Source of the DNA: Bacillus sp. FJAT-27225
GTDB lineage: Bacteria > Bacillota > Bacilli > Bacillales > Cytobacillaceae
Length of the DNA: 64,000 bases
Direction of reading: 5' to 3'
Assembly (NCBI RefSeq): GCF_001685025.1
Contig: NZ_MAYU01000021.1
Coordinates: 248,001 to 312,000, forward strand
How positions within the stretch are numbered: the first letter of the stretch is position 1; every line of letters begins with the position of its first letter. The notes below the pieces were generated by a model. The model was not told the DNA's origin, searched no databases, and saw only the letters and a program-made list of their open reading frames with translations. A program made the position numbers and the translations under genes. This document shows positions 7,979-16,749 of the stretch, in pieces.

Positions 7979-8009
7979 TAAAAAACCCTGCAGCAATCGC
8001 TGCAGGGTT
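7979..8009 (-). terminator. Terminator of the 8015-8380 gene
   Basis: Perfect 11-bp stem AACCCTGCAGC / GCTGCAGGGTT with a run of A on the plus-strand left side, i.e. T on the transcript. Copy A of the structured repeat ends exactly at this tract. Confidence 0.85.
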
Positions 8010-8014
8010 TAAGT

Positions 8015-8380
8015 TTATATCATCTTTCTAATGAACCTTACTTCTCGGTATCCTTCGATTTTATCGGTTGTAAATAAGCCAATCTCCGCGTATGTCCCTT
8101 TCAAATTAATGAGAATATCTTCGAGTTCTGCGGGAGATTTAGGTTTGGCATAGCCAAGCCGCTTGATTTCTTCCATCAAAATCCGAAAGCCTCCATCTGT
8201 TTCAATATGGCTGAATTTAGCAGGCAGCCTTCCCTTTACCTCGTTGATCAAGGTAAGCTCCCATTTAATCGGCCTCGTATTGTTGACAGTTTTTTCTCTT
8301 GAGAAACCATCAATCCTCACCAAGTAGCGTCCATCTTCCAATTCATCAAATTTTTCCTTAACATCATCAAATATACCCAT
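8015..8380 (-). CDS. Conserved hypothetical protein, DUF669-like pattern
   Basis: 121 aa from ATG 8380, which is 7 nt from AAGGGGGTG; a TTG two codons earlier is too close to that site. The pattern DGRYLVRIDGFSREKTVNNTRPIKWELTLINEVKGR, then a middle LMEEIKRLGYAKPKSPAELEDIL and a C-terminal beta-rich tail, resembles phage-type DUF669 proteins (beta-barrel proteins linked to DNA recombination genes). The similarity is by eye and weak, and no other phage gene is nearby. It sits alone with its own terminator. The function is unknown. Confidence 0.65.
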   Translation of the reverse strand: MGIFDDVKEKFDELEDGRYLVRIDGFSREKTVNNTRPIKWELTLINEVKGRLPAKFSHIETDGGFRILMEEIKRLGYAKPKSPAELEDILINLKGTYAEIGLFTTDKIEGYREVRFIRKMI

Positions 8381-8438
8381 ATCCAAACACCCCCTTCAAT
8401 GTAAATGTATTTTTACCGGGGGCATTTTAGAAGATATG

Positions 8439-9314
8439 TTAGAGCCAGTATTTTAGGAGAGCCTGAGTCCCGCTGTTTTCTTCACCCTTCTCCGCCAATT
8501 GTTCGTAAAGTGATTTTGAAAGAGCAAGACCAGGCGCATCCATTCCCATCTTCTCTGCTTCCTCAAGCGCAATCTTCATATCTTTTATAAAATGCTTTAT
8601 GTAAAAGCCGGGCTCAAAGTCGCCCTTTATCATCCGCGGAGCCAGATTCGATAATGACCAGCTGCCGGCGGCCCCAGTCGAAATGCTTTTAAGGACATTT
8701 TCTGGATCTAGGCCTGCTTTTTCTGCATAAGCTACGGCTTCGGCAACACCGATCATGTTGGAGGCAATTGCAATCTGGTTGCACATTTTCGTATGCTGGC
8801 CGGCCCCCGCTTTGCCTTGGTAGACAATATTTGTGCCCAAAAGCTCAAGCAATGGTTTGACTGCATTGAAATCCTCCACATCGCCTCCAGCCATGATTGC
8901 CAGCCTTGCCTCCCTGGCACCGACATCGCCTCCGGAGACAGGCGCATCTATGGAATGCATTCCTCGTTTTTTCGCCTCCTCATGAAGCCTCGATGCAAGT
9001 GTAGGTGTCGAAGTTGTCATATCGATGAGATACGTACCTTCCCGGGCATTTTCAAGGATTCCGCCAGCTCCGAGATAGACTTCCTCAACATCATGCGGAA
9101 AGCCGACAATCGTAAATACCACATTGGCGCCCTTTGTTGCTTCACCAGGGGTGTCGGCCCAGGCTGCGCCTTGCTGAAGAAGAGTTTCGGCTTTTTCCCT
9201 CGTTCTGTTGTAGACGGTAAGCTTATAACCCGCCTTTAGTAAATGGCCAGCCATGCTCTTTCCCATTACTCCAGTGCCAATAAAAGCTATGGTTGTTTTT
9301 TCAGGTGTCATCAT
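8439..9314 (-). CDS. ykwC: Beta-hydroxyacid dehydrogenase, YkwC-like
   Basis: 291 aa from ATG 9314 (MMTPEKTTIAFIG), 10 nt after AAGGAG; upstream in-frame codons run through the binding site. N-terminal Rossmann fold GTGVMGKSMAGHL binds NAD(P). The family substrate motif DAPVSGGDVGAREARLAIMAGGD and the catalytic-lysine block GAGQHTKMCNQI are intact, followed by the all-helical C-terminal domain. The family oxidizes 3-hydroxyisobutyrate, tartronate semialdehyde or similar short hydroxyacids. The exact substrate is open. In B. subtilis ykwC also lies close to ptsHI. Confidence 0.85.
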   Translation of the reverse strand: MMTPEKTTIAFIGTGVMGKSMAGHLLKAGYKLTVYNRTREKAETLLQQGAAWADTPGEATKGANVVFTIVGFPHDVEEVYLGAGGILENAREGTYLIDMTTSTPTLASRLHEEAKKRGMHSIDAPVSGGDVGAREARLAIMAGGDVEDFNAVKPLLELLGTNIVYQGKAGAGQHTKMCNQIAIASNMIGVAEAVAYAEKAGLDPENVLKSISTGAAGSWSLSNLAPRMIKGDFEPGFYIKHFIKDMKIALEEAEKMGMDAPGLALSKSLYEQLAEKGEENSGTQALLKYWL

Positions 9315-9725
9315 ATTGACCCAACTCCTTTCCATTCTTTAATTCTACCTTATATTATTAAATTTAGCGTGGAAGAACCCCCGTTAGGCTGGCTTATATA
9401 ATTGTAGAACAAACACCCTTTTAAAGAACGAAAATCCATCCTTCACGGGAAAATGGCCTGCAATTCATATAGAGAACCTCTCCAAATTTTTTCGCCTTGT
9501 ATGAACTTTTTTCAACCTCATTCACAATTAAATACTCACAGATCAGACACAACACCAAGACCTACTACTTCTCTAAGCAAAATGAAAAAACACAGTTACC
9601 AGACTGTGCCCTTATAAAGAAAAAAACCCGGAGGCCTTACTCTCCGGGTTGTGCCAATCTCCAAATTATGCACAATGATAGTTTGTCCTTTTTCGAAAAA
9701 GAGCAAACAATATTTCAAAAAAAAA
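9315..9725. other. Intergenic gap between ykwC and the SDR gene
   Basis: 411 bases holding the SDR terminator (9619-9652) and presumably the ykwC promoter. The AT-rich remainder has a short frame at 9497-9739, but it runs through the terminator and looks non-coding. I see nothing else. Confidence 0.5.
9619..9652 (-). terminator. Terminator of the SDR gene at 9726-10511
   Basis: AACCCGGAG / CTCCGGGTT stem (9625-9633/9642-9650) with a run of seven A on the plus strand, giving a U-tract on the minus transcript. Confidence 0.85.
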
Positions 9726-10511
9726 TCAAATGGACTTAACCATACCCCCGTCAACAATAAACGCTTGTCCTGTCATATAGGAATTGGCGTCAGAGAGCAG
9801 GAAGGCTGCAACTTTGGCAAATTCCTCAGGCGTCCCATATCTTCCGAGTGGAATGCTCTTTTTAACATTGTCTTCAACCGCTTCACGGTCAACACCAAGT
9901 TTTTCGGCCCGGAATTGATCAAGATGCTTTGTACGGTCTGTTGATATCCTGCCGGGTGCGATTGTATTAATCAGGATTTTATAGGGTGCAAGTTCAGAAG
10001 CCAGTGTTTTGGACATTCCCACTATGCCAGCCCTGTATGTATTGGATAATATTAACCCAGCTATTGGTTCTTTTATCGAGGACGAAGCAATATTCAGGAT
10101 CCTTCCGCCATTTTTCTTTAAATGGGGCAAAGCTTCCTGGATTAGTCTTACATAAGATAATACATTTAATTCAAAGGCTCCCTTCCACTGTTCTTCAGAT
10201 AGTGACTCAAAGCTTCCCGCTGGTGGGCCCCCCGAATTATTGACAAGAATATCGATTGTGCCAAACTGTTGCACAGCCCCTGAAATAAGCCCTTTGATGT
10301 CCCGGGGATTTGTCAAGTCTGTCTCTATGCAGATGGCCTTTCCCTCTCCTACTCCTTCAAGCTCGGTCAATCGCTGTTTAAGCTTTTCTTCATCCCTGCC
10401 AGAAAGAACGACATTGGCCCCCTCTTTATATAGTTGCTTGGCAATCGCAAACCCTAACCCCTGGCTTGAAGCGGCCAGAACCGCGGTCTTCCCTTTCAAA
10501 TTCAGATCCAA
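9726..10511 (-). CDS. SDR oxidoreductase with non-canonical active site
   Basis: 261 aa. TTG 10511 lies 8 nt from GGGAGG. The Rossmann motif AASSQGLGFAIAKQL has AASSQG where classical enzymes have TGxxxG, and NNSGGPPAGS replaces NNAG. The usual Tyr-x-x-x-Lys is not there: the aligned segment reads SNTYRAGIVGMSK, so the catalytic Tyr position is Ser and the Lys position is Arg. This fits the beta-ketoacyl reductase-like SDR subgroup known to lack the standard tetrad. The C-terminal YMTGQAFIVDGGMVKSI is ordinary. The reaction is unknown, and it may use another mechanism or only bind nucleotide. Confidence 0.8.
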   Translation of the reverse strand: MDLNLKGKTAVLAASSQGLGFAIAKQLYKEGANVVLSGRDEEKLKQRLTELEGVGEGKAICIETDLTNPRDIKGLISGAVQQFGTIDILVNNSGGPPAGSFESLSEEQWKGAFELNVLSYVRLIQEALPHLKKNGGRILNIASSSIKEPIAGLILSNTYRAGIVGMSKTLASELAPYKILINTIAPGRISTDRTKHLDQFRAEKLGVDREAVEDNVKKSIPLGRYGTPEEFAKVAAFLLSDANSYMTGQAFIVDGGMVKSI

Positions 10512-10621
10512 AACACGTTCCTCCCATTTGTTTTAATAAAAACTATTATAAGCCAAACCTCCCGCCAAAACGACTAAAGCGGGTGCGCCTTGGTTCCTGA
10601 AGTCATAAGTTTCCTACAACA

Positions 10622-10650
10622 AGAAAAAAACCCCTGTGAAAACAGGAGCC
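10622..10650 (-). terminator. Terminator of the 47-aa gene
   Basis: CCTGT / ACAGG stem (10633-10637/10642-10646) with a GAAA loop on the plus strand, followed on the minus transcript by GGGG and a run of seven T. Confidence 0.8.
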
Positions 10651-10659
10651 TTTCATATT

Positions 10660-10803
10660 TTAAAGCGTATCTGCCTGATTCTTCTTTTTGGAAGTTCCCA
10701 GCGATTTCATTTGACCCATCAATTTGTCACGGGAATCCTTGTTTCTCATTAGATAAGCAAGTCCTAGCCCTACAGTTGTCATTACCATCTTTTTTCTATC
10801 CAC
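10660..10803 (-). CDS. Small conserved-type protein, 47 aa
   Basis: GTG start at 10803 preceded by a perfect AGGAGG at 8 nt, and a good terminator right after the stop. The protein begins (M)DRKKMVMTTVGLGLAYLMRN, a short hydrophobic segment flanked by basic residues. It continues with a charged helix-prone tail ending QADTL. This could be a small membrane-associated protein, resembling by memory the short DUF3918-type Bacillus proteins. Signals on both sides make it very likely a real gene. The function is unknown. Confidence 0.7.
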   Translation of the reverse strand: MDRKKMVMTTVGLGLAYLMRNKDSRDKLMGQMKSLGTSKKKNQADTL

Positions 10804-10925
10804 TAGAATAACCTCCTAATTAATCTGCCTTCATTAAAAGCTTCCCGTTCCAATACTTGCGTAAACGCTTCTCCAATTAAAAAAGAGGTTTTCCAGTGTT
10901 TCCTTATCCTTCCACCCTGTTCCAA

Positions 10926-10960
10926 GCAAAAAAAAATCCGGCTGCATCCGCAGCCGGCAA
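10926..10960 (-). terminator. Terminator of ptsHI
   Basis: Stem CCGGCTGC / GCAGCCGG (10938-10945/10950-10957) with a run of nine A on the plus strand to its left, a U-tract in the minus transcript. It lies about 110 nt past the ptsI stop. Confidence 0.85.
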
Positions 10961-11066
10961 AAAGGGGGAAAATGAGAATGATTAGCTTACACTAAATCAT
11001 ACTAGTTGCTTGGTTATAATTTACCCGCAAACTTGTCCCAAAAACCTTTTTTATATTTCATTTGTG

Positions 11067-12782
11067 TTACAAGTTTGTGGCAGATTTTACAGCATCGATG
11101 ACTTCCTCAACTGTACCCATCGACAATGCTCTTTGAGCTAACGCTTCCATTTCAGATTTTTTAAGCTTCTTAATTTGAGAGCGAGCCTTTAAGATCGAAG
11201 TGGCGCTCATTGAGAATTCATCCAGTCCCAGGCCAACCAGGAGTGGAATCGCTGTTTCGTCTCCAGCCATCTCACCGCACATCCCTGCCCATTTCCCCTC
11301 GGCATGGGCGGCGTCAATCACCATTTTTACCAATCGGAGAATCGCCGGGTTATAAGGCTGATATAAATACGAAACCCGTTCGTTCATCCTGTCAGCAGCC
11401 ATTGTGTATTGAATAAGGTCATTGGTTCCAATACTGAAGAAGTCGACTTCCTTGGCAAATTGGTCGGCAATTACCGCAGTAGACGGAATTTCAACCATGA
11501 TGCCGAGCTCAATGTGATCGGAAATGGTCGCCCCTTCGCCAATGAGTTTCGCCTTCTCTTCCTCCAGGATTGCCTTTGCCTGTCGGAATTCATCCAATGT
11601 TGCAATCATAGGAAACATAATTTTCAGGTTTCCATAGGAACTTGCCCTTAGAAGCGCGCGGAGCTGAGTACGGAATATTCCTTGCTCTTCAAGGCAAAGG
11701 CGAATCGCCCTGAAACCCAGGAACGGATTCATTTCCTTAGGGAGATTCAGGTAAGGAAGTTCCTTATCCCCGCCAATATCCAACGTCCTGACAACAACTG
11801 GCCGGCCTTCCATGCCTTCAAGGACCGCTTTATATGCCTCGAATTGCTCATCCTCAGTAGGGAGCTGATCACGGCCCATATAAAGAAATTCCGTCCTGTA
11901 AAGGCCGATTGCTTCAGCGCCGTTGCTACGTGCACCCTTGAGGTCTTTTGGCGTACCAATATTAGCAGCCAGTTCGACTTCATGGCCGTCGGCAGTAATA
12001 GTCTTTTCATTCACGAGTTTTGCCCATTCCGCTTTTTGAGCTTCATAGTCAGCTTTTATCTGTTCATATGCCTGAATCAATTCAGGAGTCGGATTGATAT
12101 GTACCTCTCCTTTTAGACCGTCAACTATGACCAGGTCCCCATTGCTGATGGCTTCTGTAGCGGTTCTCGTACCAACAACTGCCGGGATTTCAAGTGATCG
12201 GGCCATAATGGCAGAGTGTGATGTCCTGCCGCCGATATCTGTCGTAAAACCCTTTACAAATTGTCGATTCAGCTGCGCTGTATCAGATGGTGTCAAGTCT
12301 TCTCCGACAATGATTACTTCTTCGGCAATCATTGCAGGATTAGGTAATTGAACACCGAGCAGCCTGGAAAGCAGGCGTTTTTTAACGTCGCGGATATCAG
12401 CCGCGCGTTCTCTCATATACTCGTTGTCCATTTGTTCAAACATGGAAATGAACATACCTGCCGTCTCATTCAAGGCAAATTCGGCATTTACATTTTCAGT
12501 CTTGATTCGATCTTCGATTGGCGAGAGAAGTTCGGGATCGGATAGGACCAGCAGATGTGCTTCAAAAATTGCAGCCTTATCTGCCCCGAGCGTTTCATTT
12601 GCCCGGTCCTTGATTTGTTCAAGTTCAGCCTTTGACTGCTGAAGCGCGGAGCGGAAACGCTCAACCTCAGCGTCAGCATCGGAAACGGACTGTTTTGAAA
12701 ATGCAAGGTCTGGTTCTATCAGCCTATACGCTTTTGCAATCGCGATGCCATTCGATGCTGCAATACCTTGTAGGAATGCCAT
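11067..12782 (-). CDS. ptsI: PTS enzyme I
   Basis: 571 aa, full family length. Phosphoenolpyruvate-protein phosphotransferase, which starts the sugar PTS phosphorelay by taking phosphate from PEP and passing it to HPr. The phosphorylated histidine block [22 protein letters not shown] carries His189. The C-terminal PEP-binding barrel shows [35 protein letters not shown] and MCGEMAGD. The start overlaps the ptsH stop as TAATG, so it is translationally coupled. No change from the canonical enzyme is seen. Confidence 0.97.
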   Translation of the reverse strand: MAFLQGIAASNGIAIAKAYRLIEPDLAFSKQSVSDADAEVERFRSALQQSKAELEQIKDRANETLGADKAAIFEAHLLVLSDPELLSPIEDRIKTENVNAEFALNETAGMFISMFEQMDNEYMRERAADIRDVKKRLLSRLLGVQLPNPAMIAEEVIIVGEDLTPSDTAQLNRQFVKGFTTDIGGRTSHSAIMARSLEIPAVVGTRTATEAISNGDLVIVDGLKGEVHINPTPELIQAYEQIKADYEAQKAEWAKLVNEKTITADGHEVELAANIGTPKDLKGARSNGAEAIGLYRTEFLYMGRDQLPTEDEQFEAYKAVLEGMEGRPVVVRTLDIGGDKELPYLNLPKEMNPFLGFRAIRLCLEEQGIFRTQLRALLRASSYGNLKIMFPMIATLDEFRQAKAILEEEKAKLIGEGATISDHIELGIMVEIPSTAVIADQFAKEVDFFSIGTNDLIQYTMAADRMNERVSYLYQPYNPAILRLVKMVIDAAHAEGKWAGMCGEMAGDETAIPLLVGLGLDEFSMSATSILKARSQIKKLKKSEMEALAQRALSMGTVEEVIDAVKSATNL

Positions 12783-13048
12783 TATTCTGCCAGTCCTTCA
12801 TTCTTCAATGTTTCTTCGAGTGTACGAAGTGCTTCTTCGGCATCTCCGCCTTCAGCTGTAATGACAATGGATGCATCCTGTCCGATCCCAAGTGACATGA
12901 CACCCATGATTGATTTAAGGTTTACTTTTCTGCCTTTGTATTCAAGGTTAATATCAGAATCAAACCTGCTGGCGGTTTGTACCAAAAGAGTTGCCGGCCT
13001 TGCGTGGATGCCAGTTTCGGCCGTTACTGTAAATTGTTTTTCTGCCAT
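12782..13048 (-). CDS. ptsH: Phosphocarrier protein HPr
   Basis: 88 aa from ATG 13048, about 10 nt after AAGGAG; a TTG three codons earlier is too close to it. The active-site segment TGIHARPAT holds His15, which carries phosphate from enzyme I to EII sugar permeases. [12 protein letters not shown] holds Ser46, the HPr kinase site that makes HPr-Ser-P the CcpA corepressor. That is consistent with the cre-like sites elsewhere in the window. First gene of ptsHI; no ptsG upstream. Confidence 0.97.
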   Translation of the reverse strand: MAEKQFTVTAETGIHARPATLLVQTASRFDSDINLEYKGRKVNLKSIMGVMSLGIGQDASIVITAEGGDAEEALRTLEETLKNEGLAE

Positions 13049-13250
13049 GTGAATCAAACTCCTTATTATCGTTTATTTGAGTGATCTGCTTCTATAACAA
13101 CTATTCCCCATTTGCCATTTAGAAAAACTGGACATCCGCCAGGTATATCAGGCACTTATTCGCTTTACGAAACCATGGAAATGGTTGGAATCGACCCTTC
13201 CCTAACACTGAAACGGGCAGCAGTATAGTGCAATCCCTCAACCTCATTAA

Positions 13251-13277
13251 CTTATACAATTTATGTTTATTAGTCAA
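13251..13277 (-). promoter_or_regulatory. Candidate promoter of ptsHI
   Basis: On the minus strand TTGACT (13272-13277) is followed after 15 bp by TATAAG (13251-13256); using TTGTTG three bases upstream the spacer is 18. This leaves a 5' leader of about 195 nt before ptsH, in the 323-base gap 13049-13371. That leader also contains an AACCAT/ATGGTT dyad; nothing else recognised. Confidence 0.45.
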
Positions 13278-13371
13278 CAAATCAGGCAGCAGCCTATCTT
13301 TTTAAAATTTCAACTGATACATAGTACTTGATTGGAAAGGCAGTGTATGCAATGCCTGGTAACGGGTGAAT

Positions 13372-14589
13372 TTACTCCTGTACATGATCTTTATCCATGC
13401 GTTTCCATTGCTTTCTTTTCGCTTTAATATAGTCTTTTATACGCTTTATCTCTGACTTGGAGTCTTCCAGATCAAGGGGAGTAAATTGTTCGTTCCCATA
13501 GCGTACCCGGTCATAAATCGCGATAATTCTGGAATTTATAGGAGCATTGAGGCGATTCAGCCATTCCTCCAGTGATTCGGACGGCTGTCTCGCAAAACCT
13601 GCTTTCCGGGCATATCGCTCAAGTATAAAAAACTCTCTTCTTATCTCATTGGCTGGAGGGGACATTTTTCTTTTAACACTCGGATTTGCTATGGTTTTTT
13701 CACCGTCCACAACTGCCATGATGAAACGTTCATCACTAGCGGAGATAACCAGCCTCTTCTTGAGTAAATAATAAAACCCTACACCTATTGCAGCTAGTAC
13801 AAGAATCATTAAGCCTATTTCTGTTAAGGCTAGATTCCCGCCAGTTTCACCAAAATCAGACCGATTGTCTCCGGCAGCAGTTCCACTTATATAGTCTGAG
13901 TCATCACTTACTACCTTAAACCGTTTCTCCTCAGCCCACTTCAAATAAGGGGCAGCAATAATTCCTAAAAGTCTGGCAACCAATGCCATTATATAGAAAA
14001 AAAACGCCTGGATTCGATCCAAAGACACAGCAAGAAGAAATCCTGTTCCTAAAAGTATCCCTGCCATTTTCAAAAAGAAGACGATATATCCGTACTTTTG
14101 CCGGACATCACCATTGACGCTCTTAAGACTTATTATAAAACGGCCAATTAGTGCAAGGAGGAACTGAAGTCCAACAAGTATGAGTGATGCAAGAAGAATT
14201 TCCTGTCCTTTAAAGGTTGAAAAAATCACAGCCGGAACTGACGCAATCAGAGTTAGCGACAGCAGCTTTGTTTCATGGTCCTCTAAAGGAGGATCCAATA
14301 ACGCCGTACCTCTCCAAAAAATGAATAAACCAATTGCAATTCCAAGGATTGGAGTCAATTCTCCTAACCACGAAACAAACATCGCACAAGGAAGGATTGT
14401 AATAAAGAAAAGAAATTTAGCTTTCTCCCTGATATTGATTAGCATTACCGTATATAAAGCGTGAAGGATTATGTAAGCAGAGAGAACAAGAAATATTCTT
14501 TCAGCCCCTTCATTGTCAGCAAAATACGGGTAAACCAGCAAGGATGCCAGAATAATCTCAAGGCTGAACACCAATACACTTCTTATCAC
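13372..14589 (-). CDS. Membrane protein with DUF4129-like C-terminus
   Basis: 405 aa. About seven membrane helices in the first 200 residues and one more near 260-280 (LALTEIGLMILVLAAIGVGF). A soluble C-terminal domain follows with the DUF4129 signature FFILERYARKAGFARQPSESLEEWLNRL. It is the last gene after MoxR and DUF58 genes, with an ATGA overlap with the DUF58 gene. In most relatives the third position is a transglutaminase with a DUF4129 tail; here the transglutaminase domain is absent and the protein is membrane plus tail only. The role is presumably in an envelope assembly or stress complex; unproven. Confidence 0.75.
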   Translation of the reverse strand: MIRSVLVFSLEIILASLLVYPYFADNEGAERIFLVLSAYIILHALYTVMLINIREKAKFLFFITILPCAMFVSWLGELTPILGIAIGLFIFWRGTALLDPPLEDHETKLLSLTLIASVPAVIFSTFKGQEILLASLILVGLQFLLALIGRFIISLKSVNGDVRQKYGYIVFFLKMAGILLGTGFLLAVSLDRIQAFFFYIMALVARLLGIIAAPYLKWAEEKRFKVVSDDSDYISGTAAGDNRSDFGETGGNLALTEIGLMILVLAAIGVGFYYLLKKRLVISASDERFIMAVVDGEKTIANPSVKRKMSPPANEIRREFFILERYARKAGFARQPSESLEEWLNRLNAPINSRIIAIYDRVRYGNEQFTPLDLEDSKSEIKRIKDYIKAKRKQWKRMDKDHVQE

Positions 14590-15761
14590 GGCAGTACACT
14601 CCTTCCGAACGAGGGACTGCTTTTTGCCAGCTCGGCATGATCTCCGCTAATTTTCAGAAACAGCAGCCGGATTCCGTTTGCTTCGACCTCACCCAGTCTG
14701 CTTGCTGAATCACCATTCAAAGCCCCCAAGTGGATGAGGCATGGAAGCATATGCAGGTGGCCAGCCTGGTATGCAACCATTTTTTCATAAGGTAAAGTTG
14801 CATGATTTGGGCTGGCTATTGCAAGCATTTCGTAAACTTTTTGCAGCTGCTCACGCCCATCTCCCGGGGGCAGGTAGCTAAATGGCACATCCCCAAAATT
14901 GCGGATGTTCATGCTTACTGATAGAGGAATTTGATTGGCATATGCGAAATGAGCTATATCTGCGGCACTTTCTAATAATGCCTCGAAATCATTGCTTACA
15001 AAATAGCCATTTGAAACATTGATAGACAGGAAGATTCCCTTTTCGGCAATTCGATCATATATCTTTGTTTGGAGGCGGCCTGTTCTTGCACTGGCTTTCC
15101 AATGAATACGTTTGAAACCGTCTGAATACATATAGTCCCTTGTGCCAGCGGGGGAAAGCATATCCTCAAAAAGGGAAGAAGGAGCATAAGAAGAACCAGG
15201 TTTATCTGATAGTATATTCCTTTTATTCAGGACATCCCTCCGAACAGGATATACAATCACTTCCTGGTCCAGTCTCAGCCGATACTCAAGAATGACCGCT
15301 CCAAAACCGAAATAACTTGGAATATGAATTTCAAGGCTTCTGATTCTGGCAAGCCCCCTCCTGCGTGCAATGAATGGCACCTCCAGTTTCCTCGTCTCAC
15401 CCTTCCTGATTGAAAACGGAACACGGATTTCGGATCCTCCTGAAAGAGGTTCAAGATTCTCATCAAAATATATCCTGGCCTCTCCATTCAGGATTGGCCA
15501 GCCAGCATTTTGAAACGTCAGCTCCCATTTTCCTTCCTCATCAATGAAAAAACGATCCCGGCGCCTTGCCATTTTCACGCCCAATCCTTCCCCAGCCAGC
15601 CTTCCATATACCTTGTTAAAGGTAATGATGGAATATGATATGGTGCCAATAAAGAATATAAGTTTGGAATTCATATAAAGGGAGAGGAGAATTAGGAAAA
15701 CTGAAGCAATTTGAATAAGAAACGCTTTCTTTTCAAAGAAGGCATGCCTGTCCCATGCCAT
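14586..15761 (-). CDS. DUF58 protein (YeaD-like)
   Basis: 391 aa. Two N-terminal membrane helices (about 14-55), a beta-rich middle with paired basic sites (RKLEVPFIARRRGLARI), then the DUF58 signature YSDGFKRIHWKASARTGRLQTKIYD around 215-240 and a von Willebrand A-like C-terminus. DUF58 proteins work with the co-encoded MoxR ATPase. The start overlaps the MoxR stop (TAATG) and the end overlaps the next start (ATGA), so the three products are made together. B. subtilis yeaCD is the comparable pair. Confidence 0.85.
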   Translation of the reverse strand: MAWDRHAFFEKKAFLIQIASVFLILLSLYMNSKLIFFIGTISYSIITFNKVYGRLAGEGLGVKMARRRDRFFIDEEGKWELTFQNAGWPILNGEARIYFDENLEPLSGGSEIRVPFSIRKGETRKLEVPFIARRRGLARIRSLEIHIPSYFGFGAVILEYRLRLDQEVIVYPVRRDVLNKRNILSDKPGSSYAPSSLFEDMLSPAGTRDYMYSDGFKRIHWKASARTGRLQTKIYDRIAEKGIFLSINVSNGYFVSNDFEALLESAADIAHFAYANQIPLSVSMNIRNFGDVPFSYLPPGDGREQLQKVYEMLAIASPNHATLPYEKMVAYQAGHLHMLPCLIHLGALNGDSASRLGEVEANGIRLLFLKISGDHAELAKSSPSFGRSVLP

Positions 15762-16708
15762 TAATTCGCACCCGCTTCAACTGGTACTGGTACACTGTTC
15801 AGAATGTCTAAAATGACCGCCTCATGCGACTTTGTCATTGCTCCTTCTGTGGTCAGGAAGATACGATGTCCCAACACGTATGGGGCAACAGCTTTCACAT
15901 CATCGGGTGTAACGAAATGACGGCCGGAGACATAGGCTTTTCCTTGAGAAGCTCTCATCAATGCGAGCGTCCCCCTTGGGCTTACCCCCAGTTCAATCAG
16001 AGGATGCTCCCTGGTAAGCCTTGTTAAGCCAAGGATATACGTTTCCACATCCTCTTCAATCCGAACAGCTTTAGCCTTTAGGGACATGGAGGCGATTTCC
16101 TCGCCGGTAAGGACCGTTTCAGCTGGAGCCCCTGCCGATTCTTCCCGGCTAATCTTCATGATCCGCTTTTCCTCTTCCAAGGCGGGGTAACTAGCACTCA
16201 GCTTAATAAAAAACCTATCCATCTGGGCAACAGGGAGGGGAAAGGTCCCCTGCTGTGATTCTACCGGATTTTGGGTTGCAATGACCATAAATGGTTTTTC
16301 AAGAGGAATGGTATGGCCATCAATTGTTACTTGAAGTTCCTCCATCGCTTCAAGAAGACTAGATTGTGTCCGCGGTGTAGCCCTATTGATTTCATCTGCA
16401 AGGACGATATTTGCCATAATTGGCCCGGGCAGTAATTCAAATTCCTGCTTTTTGGGATTAAAAAACTGTATGCCTGTTATATCTCCCGGCAGGACATCAG
16501 GTGTAAACTGGATCCTCGAAAAGCTTCCTCCAACTGCTTCTGAAAACTTCTTTGCAAGCATCGTTTTGCCTGTTCCCGGCACGCTTTCCAGCAGAGTATG
16601 GCCATTAAACAAAAGTGAAATAAACATCATCTCGATTTCGCGTTCTTTGCCTACCAAGTGTTTCCCTATTTCATTGTTTAGTTTCTGCATTGCCTCTTGA
16701 GCTCCCAT
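15761..16708 (-). CDS. MoxR-family AAA+ ATPase (YeaC-like)
   Basis: 315 aa. Walker A ESVPGTGKTMLAKKF (around 38-52), Walker B NIVLADEINRA, sensor/arginine region TPRTQSSLLEAMEE, and ATQNPVESQGTFPL-type sensor I (here ATQNPVESQQGTFPLP). The C-terminal lid has SPRGTLALMRASQGKAYVSGRHFVTPDDV. MoxR ATPases act as chaperone-like remodelers on proteins carrying VWA/DUF58 domains, matching the next gene. ATG 16708 follows AGGAGTGGGG. It is 41 nt downstream of the SDR gene, so likely one operon of four. Confidence 0.93.
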   Translation of the reverse strand: MGAQEAMQKLNNEIGKHLVGKEREIEMMFISLLFNGHTLLESVPGTGKTMLAKKFSEAVGGSFSRIQFTPDVLPGDITGIQFFNPKKQEFELLPGPIMANIVLADEINRATPRTQSSLLEAMEELQVTIDGHTIPLEKPFMVIATQNPVESQQGTFPLPVAQMDRFFIKLSASYPALEEEKRIMKISREESAGAPAETVLTGEEIASMSLKAKAVRIEEDVETYILGLTRLTREHPLIELGVSPRGTLALMRASQGKAYVSGRHFVTPDDVKAVAPYVLGHRIFLTTEGAMTKSHEAVILDILNSVPVPVEAGAN

Positions 16709-16749
16709 ATCCCCACTCCTATATATTCCTGCTATATGTATGTTTTTTT

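Noticed and set aside
9497-9739. 80-codon plus-strand frame in the ykwC-SDR gap
   Set aside because: Runs straight through a strong terminator hairpin and has no ribosome binding site.
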